Of a stretch of 64,000 nucleotides of DNA, positions 35,771-44,459 are shown one piece after another (position 1 is the first letter of the stretch; every line of letters begins with the position of its first letter). The stretch lies in NCBI GenBank assembly GCA_965222015.1, contig CBDCTL010000024.1, positions 1,736,001 to 1,800,000 of the forward strand, in the 5' to 3' direction. Made by a program: the position numbers and the translations under genes. This DNA comes from JANQPX01 sp965222015. Lineage in GTDB: Bacteria > Pseudomonadota > Alphaproteobacteria > Geminicoccales > Geminicoccaceae. The notes beneath the pieces are model-generated. The model searched no databases. It was not told the origin of the DNA and saw only the letters and a program-made list of their open reading frames with translations.

Positions 35771-37711
35771 TCAGGCGATGCGCCAGTGGCGGCGCCAGGC
35801 CTGAAACATGAGGATGGTCCAGAGCGGATAGTGCCAGTCGACATCGCCCGCGACATGCTGCTCCCAGCGATCCCGGATCGGCTGCGGATCGAAGATGCCG
35901 TCCGCCTTGAGCCTCCGTTCGTCCAGGAGGTCTTCCGCCCAGTCCTTGAGCGGGCCGCGCAGCCAATCCTGAAGCGGGATGCCGAAACCCATCTTCGGCC
36001 GCTCGACGATCGATTTCGGCACGTAGCGATGGAGGATCTGGCGCAGCGCCCATTTCGAGACGCCGTCACGCACCTTCATGCGCCTGGGCAGCCGCCAGCT
36101 GTGCTCGACCACCCGGTGGTCGATCAGCGGCACCCGCGCTTCGAGGCTGACGCCCATGCTCGCACGGTCGACCTTGGTCAGGATGTCGTGCGGCAGATAG
36201 CTCACCATGTCGATGAACTGCATGCGGTCGTGAAAGTCCGGATGAAGCTCGCGCGCCGTGCCGGTCCAGATGCCGGCGAGCCGCTCCTCGGCGCCGAGCA
36301 CCAGGCTGGCCGGCTCGATCCAGTGGCTCATCTGATCGAGATAGAAGCGATCCGGCCAGTCCGGCCGCAGGCGATCCGCAAGCCGATGCAGGCGTTCGCC
36401 GAACGCGACCGGCCGGAAGCGCTTCGGGGCCAGCCGCGCCAGGCGATCCCAACTGCGCGTCGACAGCATCGGCGCCAGGCGGGCGATCGGTTGCCGTAGC
36501 CAGGGGGGCATGCGGCCGGGATCGCCGAGATGCGCGATGGTGTGCGCATAGCGGCCATAGCCGCCGAACAGTTCATCACCGCCGTCGCCCGAGAGGCAGA
36601 CCGTCACATGCTCTCTCGCCATGCGGGAAAGCAGAAAGGTCGGGATCTGCGAGCTGTCGGCGAAGGGTTCGTCATAGAGTTCAGGCAGCGTCGGGATCAC
36701 GTCGCGCGCGGCCGTCGGTGCGACATAGGCCTCGTGGTGATCGGTCTGCAGATGCCGGGCGACCTTTTTCGCGAATGGCGCTTCGTCGAAACCCTGCTCC
36801 TCGAAGCCGATCGAGAAGGTTTTGACCCGGCGGTTGGAGCAGGATTGCATCAGGGCGACGACCAGCGAGCTGTCGATGCCGCCGGAGAGAAAAGCGCCGA
36901 GCGGCACATCCGCGGTCATGCGCTGGCGAACGGCCTCCTTCAGCTGACGTTCGAGACCATCGAGCAGATCATCGTCGGCGCCGGAAAGCGGCGAGCGCAT
37001 GGACTCGCTCACGACCTCATGCGGATCCCAGTGACGCTGTTCGTCGATCCTGCCGTCGGCATCGATCTGCACCAGCATGCCTGGCGCAAGCTGACGGCAG
37101 TTCCTGAAGATCGACAAGGGGGCCGGGAGCGCACTGAAACGGCAATAGGAGGCGAGACTGTCCCGATCGATCTCGCCGCGCCATGCGGGATGGGCGAAAA
37201 AGGCCTTGGGTTGGGAGCCGAAGAAGATGACGTCGCCGATATGCGCCCAGTAGAGCGGCTTGATGCCGAGGCGATCGCGCAGAAGCGTCATTCGCCGGGT
37301 CTCGCGGTCCCAGATCGCGGCTGCGAACATGCCGACCAAGCGCTCGACGGCGCGCTCGATGCCGAAGGCGGTGCAGGCTTCGAGCAGCACCTCCGTGTCG
37401 GAATGGCCGCGGAAGGTCACGCCGCGATCCTCGAGTTCCGGTCTGATCTCGCCCGCATTATAGATCTCGCCATTGTAGGCGATGACGTAGCGGCCGTCGG
37501 CGGAGACCATGGGCTGCTGGCCGGCGGGTGAGAGATCGATCACCGCAAGACGCCGAAAGCCGAGGGCGATGCCGGCTCGTTCGTCGGCCCAGGTCTGGCC
37601 GTCATCCGGACCGCGCACCGCCAGGGCATCGGCCATGGTCGCGACCTGACGGCGGAGTTGATCCTCGCCGCCGCGTCTCTTCAGATCGATGAAGCCGGCA
37701 AAGCCGCACAT
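35771..37711 (-). CDS. asnB: Asparagine synthase-type glutamine amidotransferase (copy 1)
   Basis: 646 residues. The N-terminal glutaminase domain starts with the nucleophile Cys2 (MCGFAGFIDL) and has AVRGPDDGQTW and AYNGEIYN; the synthetase domain has the PP-loop LSGGIDSSLVVALM and LSGDGGDELFGGYGRY. AsnB makes asparagine, but such copies in polysaccharide loci usually amidate sugar acids or other carboxylates. It is next to a methyltransferase gene on the same strand (3 bases between) at the left end of the glycan locus, supporting a glycan role. Confidence 0.9.
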   Translation of the reverse strand: MCGFAGFIDLKRRGGEDQLRRQVATMADALAVRGPDDGQTWADERAGIALGFRRLAVIDLSPAGQQPMVSADGRYVIAYNGEIYNAGEIRPELEDRGVTFRGHSDTEVLLEACTAFGIERAVERLVGMFAAAIWDRETRRMTLLRDRLGIKPLYWAHIGDVIFFGSQPKAFFAHPAWRGEIDRDSLASYCRFSALPAPLSIFRNCRQLAPGMLVQIDADGRIDEQRHWDPHEVVSESMRSPLSGADDDLLDGLERQLKEAVRQRMTADVPLGAFLSGGIDSSLVVALMQSCSNRRVKTFSIGFEEQGFDEAPFAKKVARHLQTDHHEAYVAPTAARDVIPTLPELYDEPFADSSQIPTFLLSRMAREHVTVCLSGDGGDELFGGYGRYAHTIAHLGDPGRMPPWLRQPIARLAPMLSTRSWDRLARLAPKRFRPVAFGERLHRLADRLRPDWPDRFYLDQMSHWIEPASLVLGAEERLAGIWTGTARELHPDFHDRMQFIDMVSYLPHDILTKVDRASMGVSLEARVPLIDHRVVEHSWRLPRRMKVRDGVSKWALRQILHRYVPKSIVERPKMGFGIPLQDWLRGPLKDWAEDLLDERRLKADGIFDPQPIRDRWEQHVAGDVDWHYPLWTILMFQAWRRHWRIA

Positions 37712-37714
37712 GGC

Positions 37715-38701
37715 TCAGGCCGCTCGGACGAAAAGAAATTCCGTATTCGCCTTGCCGCTGTCGAGCCTGACCTGCCTGAACCCCATGGCCTCGACCCGCT
37801 CGGTGACCTCGGCGTCCCTGCAGAATTCCATCGGCCAGCCGCCGACCCAGTCCTTGACGTCGGTGTAGAACGACATGCCCCGGTCGGCATCATAGGTTCT
37901 GATATGCCTGACGAGCTCCGGCAGATTGGAAAGGCTGCGCTGCAGATTGAAGTTCCAGATATACCAGAGCTCGATCATCCGCTTGCCGATGAATGTCGAG
38001 CCATTGTACCTCAGCTTGAGGTCCAGCCAGAATTCCGGCGGCGGGTTGACATGGACGTCAGCCGAGTAGAGCGCAATGTAGAACTGCCCGCCGGACTTCA
38101 CGCGGGCCGCCGCATTCTCGATCGCCCGCCAGACATCACCGGTGTGATGCAGGACACCCCAGGAATAGACGATATCGACCGGCTCGATAGCGGCCATGAA
38201 ATCGTCGTCCAGCACGGAGCCCTGGGACAGCATCCAATTGGCGGGCGCTCCTGCGTGCGACCGCAACAGCGCGGTGCTTTTCACCGAGTCGGGGTCATAG
38301 TCGAAGCTGATGATCTTGTCGGCGCCGGACTGCCAGGCCGCCAGCGAATGCAGGCCGCTGCCGCAGCCGATGTCGAGAAATGTCCTGCCCTCGAGGTCCG
38401 GCACGCCCAGAAAATCGAGGAGATGATCTTTCGACGTCGAGACGCGCTCCTGACTGAACTGCTTCTCCACGAAGTTTTGCCAATTTTTGCCGAAGGCGAA
38501 GCGCCGGCCATCGACGGCGGTACCGTTTACCAAAATCAGCTCCTCGTAACCTTCCAGGGCAATTTTACAGTTGGCCGATACCGTCGAAATACAACTAAAA
38601 ATGGTTCCTAACAATGGCTTCTGGCGCCGACTCAGGGTTTCGCCGCATATAAAAACAAACATTCCGGCGGAAATTATCAAGAGTTGATTTTCTATAGACA
38701 A
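37715..38701 (-). CDS. SAM-dependent methyltransferase
   Basis: Up to 328 residues. Class I methyltransferase: motif I is TFLDIGCGSGLHSLAAW, with ISFDYDPDSV and DIVYSWGVLHHTGDV after it. The methylated target is unknown but probably a glycan or its precursor. The first ~60 codons are AT-rich and contain a hydrophobic stretch not typical of the family, so the true start may be internal, before LILVNGTAVDGRRF. It is upstream of and coupled to the AsnB-like gene. Confidence 0.85.
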   Translation of the reverse strand: MSIENQLLIISAGMFVFICGETLSRRQKPLLGTIFSCISTVSANCKIALEGYEELILVNGTAVDGRRFAFGKNWQNFVEKQFSQERVSTSKDHLLDFLGVPDLEGRTFLDIGCGSGLHSLAAWQSGADKIISFDYDPDSVKSTALLRSHAGAPANWMLSQGSVLDDDFMAAIEPVDIVYSWGVLHHTGDVWRAIENAAARVKSGGQFYIALYSADVHVNPPPEFWLDLKLRYNGSTFIGKRMIELWYIWNFNLQRSLSNLPELVRHIRTYDADRGMSFYTDVKDWVGGWPMEFCRDAEVTERVEAMGFRQVRLDSGKANTEFLFVRAA

Positions 38702-38773
38702 TTTTATCTCAATACGTCAAGTTTGCGCATCAAAACCTCTCTCCGATCGAGCCCTCAACGTTGCGAGCGAAGC

Positions 38774-40663
38774 ATGGCGCCTGTCCACGGCGATGACGAC
38801 ATTTCTGCCGGCCGATCGGCGGAATCCCGTTCGGATGAGGTTATCGGTAGCGACCCGGACGTCGTCGACCGGATCGCGGCGTTGGCGGAGCGCCATCTTG
38901 CGGCCGGCGTGACCCCGGTCTTTCCGATCGCGGTTCCGGAACCCCTGGTGGCCGCATTGCTGGCGAGGCAGGAGACCGTCAGCGTGATTCTGGCCGCGGC
39001 GCCGGCCTCGCACTTCGGCGTCGATCCGGGGAGGCTGGGCTGGCTTCGGGCCGACGGCCGTCTGGCCCGCGCTCCTGCGCAGGTGGGCGACCTGCTGCTG
39101 ACGTTCGGCGATCCGGAAGCCTTCGGATTCGAACTCGCGAGAATGAGTCTCAAGCGAGGCGGCCGGCGCATCGCCTTCGATTCGCCTTTCGGATTCACCG
39201 AGCCCGGATCGCTTTCGTCGCTGCTGGCTAGCCGGAGCTGGCGCGGCGCGAACCGAAAGCTTGGGCGCCTGGCGAGAAACGTCATCTTGTCCGGCAGGCT
39301 TGGCCCCTTCGGCCCGATTCTTCTCCGAACGCACCGATATCTGCGCAAGACCACCGAGACGCGGCGATATGCCAGGGCGTTCGCTCCCCTCGCCGACACC
39401 ATCCTGAAGATGCCGGTCTCCGGCCGGTCGATTCCGGGCCGCCTGGCGCTGGTCACCGGCAGCCTGGGCCCCGGCGGGGCCGAAAGGCAGGTGGCCAACA
39501 CCTTGCTGGGCCTGCTCGATCGAGGTGCGCGCGACGTTCATCTGATCGCCGAGAAGCTGTCGCCGCCGCCCAACGACTTCTATCTGAAGGAACTCCAGGG
39601 TCTCGAAGGCCTGACCATCGCCGAAATCGGCGCGGTCTCGACGCCCGGCGATGCCGGCATGCTGACGCTGCTGCAGATCACCCGATATGCGCCCGTCGCA
39701 TTTCGCACGGAAATTCTGAAGCTGATCGAGGTCTTCAGGCATCTGCGTCCTGAGGTCGTGCATATCTGGCAGGACGGGCCTTGCGTCAAGGCGGGCATCG
39801 CGGCCGCGCTCGCCGGTGTGGATCGCATCGTTCTCAACTGGCGCACCCTCTCCCCGATCATGAGCGGGATCTATCACCCGAGCTATCGCTCGATCATCCG
39901 GGCCCTGGCGGCGCGCGACAATGTCGTCATGCTCAACAACAGTGCTGCCGGCGCTAGGAGCTACGCAGACTGGCTCGCTTTCGATCCCCGAAATATCCGG
40001 GTTATTCGTAACGGGATGGACTTCGCGAGATGGTCGCCGCAGGACCCGGACGCCGTCCGCGCCTACCGTGACAGCCTCGGATTGCCGGCGGTTGCGCCGG
40101 TGGTCGGCACGATCATACGGTTCGGGGAGGAGAAGCGGCCGAAGCTCTGGGCGGAGACCGCGGCCAAGGTCGCGAAACGGCGGCCCGACGTGCATTTCCT
40201 GATGATCGGCGACGGCCCGCTTCGAGATGGCGTGCGCGACGCGGTCGCCGCATGGGGGCTCGAGCGGCGTATCCACATGCCCGGCCGCATGGCGAACCCG
40301 GCCATGGCGCTCGCCGTCATGGACATTTTCCTGCTCACCTCTCTCTATGAGGGACTGCCGAACGTCCTGCTGGAGGCCGGCGCCATGGGCGTCCCGATCG
40401 TCTCGACCGACGTCGGCGGCGTGCGCGAAACTTTCATCCACGGCGAAACCGGCTACGCGGTCGCGAGCAGCCGAACGGGCGCGCTTGCCGACAAGGTCCT
40501 CTATCTTCTGGAGCAGGAAACATGGCGCCAGGACGCGAGACGGCTGGCACCGATCTGGATCAGGAAGCGTTTCGCCCTCACACGCATGATCGACGAGACC
40601 TTGGACGCCTACGGCGCTGGCGTTGCAGAGGCGGACGGGCTGAAGCGTCGGTGCGTCGCCTGA
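38774..40663 (+). CDS. GT4-type glycosyltransferase with N-terminal extension
   Basis: 629 residues from ATG 38774. The C-terminal ~390 residues are a GT-B glycosyltransferase: GSLGPGGAERQVANTLLGLL, the donor-site DIFLLTSLYEGLPNVLLEAG and IVSTDVGGVRETFIHGETGY. The first ~240 residues do not match the GT fold and may be a separate domain that I do not recognise. Divergent from the methyltransferase at 37715; the AT-rich 38580-38773 region between them likely holds promoters. The upstream in-frame ATG at 38684 is less likely because its text is AT-rich and not protein-like. Confidence 0.87.
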   Translation: MAPVHGDDDISAGRSAESRSDEVIGSDPDVVDRIAALAERHLAAGVTPVFPIAVPEPLVAALLARQETVSVILAAAPASHFGVDPGRLGWLRADGRLARAPAQVGDLLLTFGDPEAFGFELARMSLKRGGRRIAFDSPFGFTEPGSLSSLLASRSWRGANRKLGRLARNVILSGRLGPFGPILLRTHRYLRKTTETRRYARAFAPLADTILKMPVSGRSIPGRLALVTGSLGPGGAERQVANTLLGLLDRGARDVHLIAEKLSPPPNDFYLKELQGLEGLTIAEIGAVSTPGDAGMLTLLQITRYAPVAFRTEILKLIEVFRHLRPEVVHIWQDGPCVKAGIAAALAGVDRIVLNWRTLSPIMSGIYHPSYRSIIRALAARDNVVMLNNSAAGARSYADWLAFDPRNIRVIRNGMDFARWSPQDPDAVRAYRDSLGLPAVAPVVGTIIRFGEEKRPKLWAETAAKVAKRRPDVHFLMIGDGPLRDGVRDAVAAWGLERRIHMPGRMANPAMALAVMDIFLLTSLYEGLPNVLLEAGAMGVPIVSTDVGGVRETFIHGETGYAVASSRTGALADKVLYLLEQETWRQDARRLAPIWIRKRFALTRMIDETLDAYGAGVAEADGLKRRCVA

Positions 40664-40896
40664 TTTCCACTGTCCACGACAACGCTTGCTGAAGCACCCC
40701 TCCCGCGTCCAGGAGAACATCGCGGGCCGAGCTGTGTGCAATCCGTGAGTGTATTTTTCAAAAACAAATATGATTTATGGTCTATTTTTTATATTATAGA
40801 TTGAATAATATATTAGTGTTTTGTCTGTTTAATCGTTCTATCCGGAGGCATCGTGTTCGGGTTTGGGGGCAGACTCAAACGGGCAGCTGATCGGCG
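40664..40896 (+). promoter_or_regulatory. AT-rich promoter island
   Basis: 40745-40840 is strongly AT-rich (runs such as TTTTTTATATTATAG and GAATAATATATTAG) in otherwise GC-rich DNA. It precedes a tiny frame at 40853 and the membrane protein at 40897 and probably contains their promoter; exact -35/-10 boxes cannot be chosen with confidence. Confidence 0.5.
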
Positions 40897-40900
40897 ATGA
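40853..40900 (+). CDS. Candidate 15-residue leader frame (GTG start)
   Basis: GGAGG at 40844-40848 precedes a GTG at 40853 that opens a 15-codon frame (MFGFGGRLKRAADRR) ending in TGA, which overlaps the ATG of the next gene as ATGA. The next gene has no SD of its own at normal distance. The mini-frame could deliver ribosomes to it by translational coupling. It has no repeated regulatory codons. Confidence 0.35.
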   Translation: MFGFGGRLKRAADRR

Positions 40901-41961
40901 CCAGCCTCGTCGCGAAGGAGTCGTCCCGGGATCTCGATCTCACCAGCAGTCCGGAAAGCCTCTCCGAGGGCATCGATGGCGACCGGCCTTCGTCGACGAG
41001 GAGCGGAGCGCCGTCATGGGTGGTCGTTGCCAAGGTGGCGATCTCGCTGACGCTGATCGCCGCGTTGGGCCTCAGTGTCGATAGCGGTCGGATCCTCGAC
41101 ATTTTGATGCACGCGGCCCCGCTGCCGTTTCTTGCCGCCGTCCTGGCCTTTTCGGTCCAATGCGGCCTTGCCGGCCTTCGCTGCCGCACCGTAGTCGGCC
41201 CGTCCTGGCGCATCTCGATTCCCGACCATGTGCGATTCTTCTGGATCGGCCAGTTTTTCAATCAGCTCCTGCCCTCGACCATCGGCGGTGACGCCATGCG
41301 CGCATGGCTGCTGTCTCGCCACGGCCCCGCGCTGCCGACCGCAATCAAACTCACCCTGGTGGACCGCATCGCCGGGGTGATCGCGCTGATGCTGGTGATG
41401 ATCCTGCTGGCCGGCCTGCCAAGCGCATCGCAGCCGCTGATCGGCGAAGCCAGTCACGCGCTCGGCATGATCGCCGTCGTTGGCGTGTGCGGGCTGGCGG
41501 CGACCCTGGCGATCGTTCAGCAGGGATTCGTCGCCCGCCTTGTCGCCGGCGTGCGCGTGCTCGGCCCGATCATCGCCCTCCTCAACGAGCTCGCCAGCCT
41601 GATCCGCTCACCGTCCAGGGCGACGCTGGTGCTGATCCTGGCGCTCTCGGTGCACGCCTGCTCGATCGTCGCGTTCTGGCTTGCCGCCCTGTCGATCGGT
41701 GAGCCGCTCGGCCTCCTCGAAGCGGCCGTGATCGTTCCGCCCATGCTGCTGATCGCGATGATGCCGATCTCGGTCGCCGGCTGGGGCGTGCGCGAAGGTG
41801 TGGTGCTGGTCGGCCTTCGCTTTCAAGGCGTTTCCGCCGAGGCCTCGATCTCCATCGCTCTGCTCTTCGGCCTCGCCCTTTTAATCGCGAGCCTGCCGGG
41901 AAGCCTCCTTTGGCTTGCCCGCAGGCCGGAGCGACGCGCGCCCGAGCGTTGGAGGATGTAA
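40897..41961 (+). CDS. Lysylphosphatidylglycerol-synthase-TM/AglD-type flippase-like membrane protein
   Basis: 354 residues with about eight membrane helices. The family marks of PF03706 are visible: WIGQFFNQLLPSTIGGDAMR followed by AWLL, and LVDRIAGVIALMLVM, then the later GVREGVVLVGL. Members act as lipid or glycolipid flippases/accessory proteins in glycan and lipid modification. The start overlaps the mini-frame stop; the next gene begins 2 bases after the stop. Confidence 0.88.
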   Translation: MTSLVAKESSRDLDLTSSPESLSEGIDGDRPSSTRSGAPSWVVVAKVAISLTLIAALGLSVDSGRILDILMHAAPLPFLAAVLAFSVQCGLAGLRCRTVVGPSWRISIPDHVRFFWIGQFFNQLLPSTIGGDAMRAWLLSRHGPALPTAIKLTLVDRIAGVIALMLVMILLAGLPSASQPLIGEASHALGMIAVVGVCGLAATLAIVQQGFVARLVAGVRVLGPIIALLNELASLIRSPSRATLVLILALSVHACSIVAFWLAALSIGEPLGLLEAAVIVPPMLLIAMMPISVAGWGVREGVVLVGLRFQGVSAEASISIALLFGLALLIASLPGSLLWLARRPERRAPERWRM

Positions 41962-41963
41962 GC

Positions 41964-43460
41964 ATGGCAGAATCCGCAGCGTCACTGATCGACGAGCAGC
42001 ACTGGGCGCCGTCGCCCCCTGATCGTTCCGCCTGGAGCGACCGAAAGCGCCAGATTCACCAGCGGAGCGAGGCGCTGGCGCCGGAGCGGCAGAAATGGAT
42101 CGACAAGAACGCCTATTACTATAGCGAAGATCTGTCCTATATGCGCTTCCTCGTGCCTGAAGGCGCGAGCGTGCTCGAACTGGGCTGCGGCAACGGCGGG
42201 CTGCTCGCCGGCCTTCGGCCATCGCGCGGCGTCGGCGTCGACTTCAGCGAGCGCAACGTCAGGATCGCCCAAAGCCGCCATCCCGATCTGGAGTTCCATC
42301 TGGCCGATCTCGAAGACGGCGTGTCCCTCGCCGAAACCGTCAGCGGCACGTTCGATTACATCATCCTCTCGGACACGATCGGGTCTCTCGACGACTGCCA
42401 GGCGGCTATGGAAGGATTGCACCGCTTCTGCCACGACCGAACGCGACTGATCATCGCCTACTACGCCTATTTCTGGGATCCGGTGCTGAAGCTCGCCGAA
42501 CTTCTGCACATGAAGATGCCACAGGAGCCGCAAAACGCGCTGAGCACGGCGGACATCGCCAATTTCATGAAGCTCGCAGGCTTCGAGCCGATCAATCGTG
42601 AATGGCGCCAGCTCCTGCCGCTCAAGCTTCTCGGCCTCGGCCCTCTGGTCAATCGCTATCTCGCCACCCTGCCTGGTCTTCGCCGGCTCGCCCTTCGCAA
42701 TTACGTGGTCGGCCGTTCGGTCCGCCGTATCCGCGAGGTCCCCACATCGGCGAGCGTGATCGTTCCCTGCCGCAACGAGCGCGGCAATATCGAGAGCGCG
42801 GTGAAGCGGCTACCCGCCTTTTGTCCGAATCTCGAGATCATCTTCGTCGAGGGTCACAGCCAGGACGGCACCTATGAGGAGATCGAACGCGTCGCCGAGG
42901 CCTATCCGGACCTGAACATCCGCTACGCCCGTCAGGACGGGGTCGGCAAGGCGGACGCCACCTACAAAGGCTTCGACATGGCGACGGGCGAGATCCTGCT
43001 GATCCTCGACGCCGATCTAACCATGCCGCCCGAGCAGATCCCCAAATTCTACGACGTGATCCGCCGCAACGACGCCGAGTTCGTCAACGGCTCGCGCCTG
43101 GTCTATCCGATGGAGCGCCAGGCCATGCGCTTCTTGAATCTGATCGCGAACCAAATTTTCTCCTGGCTGTTCAGCTGGCTTCTCAATCAGCGCTACACCG
43201 ACACGCTCTGCGGCACCAAGGCGCTGCACAAGGAGGACTGGAAACGGCTGATGGCGCAAAAGAGCTATTTCGGCGATTTCGATCCGTTCGGCGATTTCGA
43301 CCTGATCTTCGGCGCCGCGAAGCAGCAGATGAAGATGCAGGAGGTGCCGATCCGCTATCGTTCGCGGGTCTATGGCGAGACCCAGATTTCACGTTTCGCC
43401 CATGGCTGGCTTCTGCTCAAGATGGTGGTGGTCGGCTACAGAAAACTGAAGGCTTTTTGA
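41964..43460 (+). CDS. Bifunctional methyltransferase / family 2 glycosyltransferase
   Basis: 498 residues; GGAGG 8 bases before the ATG, lying inside the previous gene's end. Residues ~1-245 form a class I methyltransferase (SVLELGCGNGGLLAGL, YIILSDTIGSLDD). Residues ~265-498 form a GT-A glycosyltransferase family 2 domain (ASVIVPCRNERGNIESAVKR, EIIFVEGHSQDGTYEEI, LLILDADLTMPPEQIPKF). Fusion suggests that one protein methylates and transfers, or caps, a glycan. The stop overlaps the next ATG. Confidence 0.9.
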   Translation: MAESAASLIDEQHWAPSPPDRSAWSDRKRQIHQRSEALAPERQKWIDKNAYYYSEDLSYMRFLVPEGASVLELGCGNGGLLAGLRPSRGVGVDFSERNVRIAQSRHPDLEFHLADLEDGVSLAETVSGTFDYIILSDTIGSLDDCQAAMEGLHRFCHDRTRLIIAYYAYFWDPVLKLAELLHMKMPQEPQNALSTADIANFMKLAGFEPINREWRQLLPLKLLGLGPLVNRYLATLPGLRRLALRNYVVGRSVRRIREVPTSASVIVPCRNERGNIESAVKRLPAFCPNLEIIFVEGHSQDGTYEEIERVAEAYPDLNIRYARQDGVGKADATYKGFDMATGEILLILDADLTMPPEQIPKFYDVIRRNDAEFVNGSRLVYPMERQAMRFLNLIANQIFSWLFSWLLNQRYTDTLCGTKALHKEDWKRLMAQKSYFGDFDPFGDFDLIFGAAKQQMKMQEVPIRYRSRVYGETQISRFAHGWLLLKMVVVGYRKLKAF

Positions 43461-44188
43461 TGTCGGAAGCCCAGCTCGCGGAACACGGTGATCTCTGGCG
43501 GCAAAAGCCTGTGCTGCGTGCGATCTACAATCAGTATTATCGCGAGATCGCCGCCAGCTGCCGGGCCGGACGGACGCTGGAAATCGGCGGCGGCATCGGC
43601 AATTTCAAGGCGTTCATGCCGGATGTCGTGTCCAGCGACGTCCAGGCCGCCGCATCGCTCGACGTGGTCGCCGATGCGCAGAACCTCCCCTTCGAAACGT
43701 CGAGCTTCGACAATATCGTGATGTTCGACGTGCTCCATCACCTCGAACGGCCGCTGGTGTTTCTGAAGGAGGCCTCGCGCGTGCTCCGTCCCGGCGGACG
43801 CATCGTGGTCTGCGAACCCGCGATCACGCCGGTCAGCCGCATCTTCTACAGGCTGTTCCACCCCGAGCCTTTCGACATGAGCGCGGATCTCCTGACCGAG
43901 GAAAGCCTAAGCAGCCCGGACGATCCCTGGGACTCGAACCAGGCCGTGCCGACATTGCTGTTCGGCCGGCAGCGCAGGAGCGTCGAGGGACGCATGCCCG
44001 AGCTCGCCATCCGCTCGGCGCGCCGCTTCGCCTTCATCGCCTATCCGCTGTCGGGCGGGTTTCGGCCCTGGTCGATGATCTCGGCCCCGCTCGTGAAACC
44101 GGTGCTGGCCCTGGAACGCTTTCTCGAGCCCCTGCTCGGTCCGCTCATGGCCTTTCGCCTGCTGGGCGTCATCGAAAAGACCGCGTAG
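43460..44188 (+). CDS. SAM-dependent methyltransferase
   Basis: 242 residues from ATG 43460, which overlaps the preceding stop (TGATG). Methyltransferase motif I is TLEIGGGIGNFKAF, then DAQNLPFETSSFDNIVMFDV and LHHLERPLVFLKEASRVLRP GG, the UbiE/Methyltransf_11 pattern. Target unknown; coupled to the methyltransferase-GT2 fusion, so likely acts on the same glycan. Confidence 0.87.
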   Translation: MSEAQLAEHGDLWRQKPVLRAIYNQYYREIAASCRAGRTLEIGGGIGNFKAFMPDVVSSDVQAAASLDVVADAQNLPFETSSFDNIVMFDVLHHLERPLVFLKEASRVLRPGGRIVVCEPAITPVSRIFYRLFHPEPFDMSADLLTEESLSSPDDPWDSNQAVPTLLFGRQRRSVEGRMPELAIRSARRFAFIAYPLSGGFRPWSMISAPLVKPVLALERFLEPLLGPLMAFRLLGVIEKTA

Positions 44189-44459
44189 GCGCGGCTCTCC
44201 CCTCCCTCGTTCATCCATGCCTGCACGGGCGCTTTCGGCCTGTTCGGAAACAAAACTTAAAATTGTAAAAAACTTGCCATTACAAAACTTGACAGCGTAA
44301 ACGCGAAAGTTTACCGACTAACAACTCAAGCGGCAATTTATCAAAAACCATACAACTTTTGATCGTCGCACTTCAATCCTCGGCCTGAAGGGCTCCGCAG
44401 CGTCACGGCCTCCTGCCTCGCACGCCTTGCGCAAAGCGCCCTCATGATCGGAGGTCGGC
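44189..44459 (+). promoter_or_regulatory. AT-rich intergenic promoter region
   Basis: A perfect -35 hexamer TTGACA lies at 44289-44294, with TACCGA at 44312-44317 after a 17-base spacer as a weak -10. Overlapping it is the inverted repeat GTAAAC (44297-44302) / GTTTAC (44309-44314), a possible operator. The surrounding 44245-44360 is AT-rich. It likely drives the glycosyltransferase at 44460 and following genes. Confidence 0.4.

Noticed and set aside
38717..40741. 674-codon frame antisense to the glycosyltransferase at 38774
   Set aside because: The plus strand has clear GT-B motifs; the antisense product is Arg/Asp/Gln-rich without domains.
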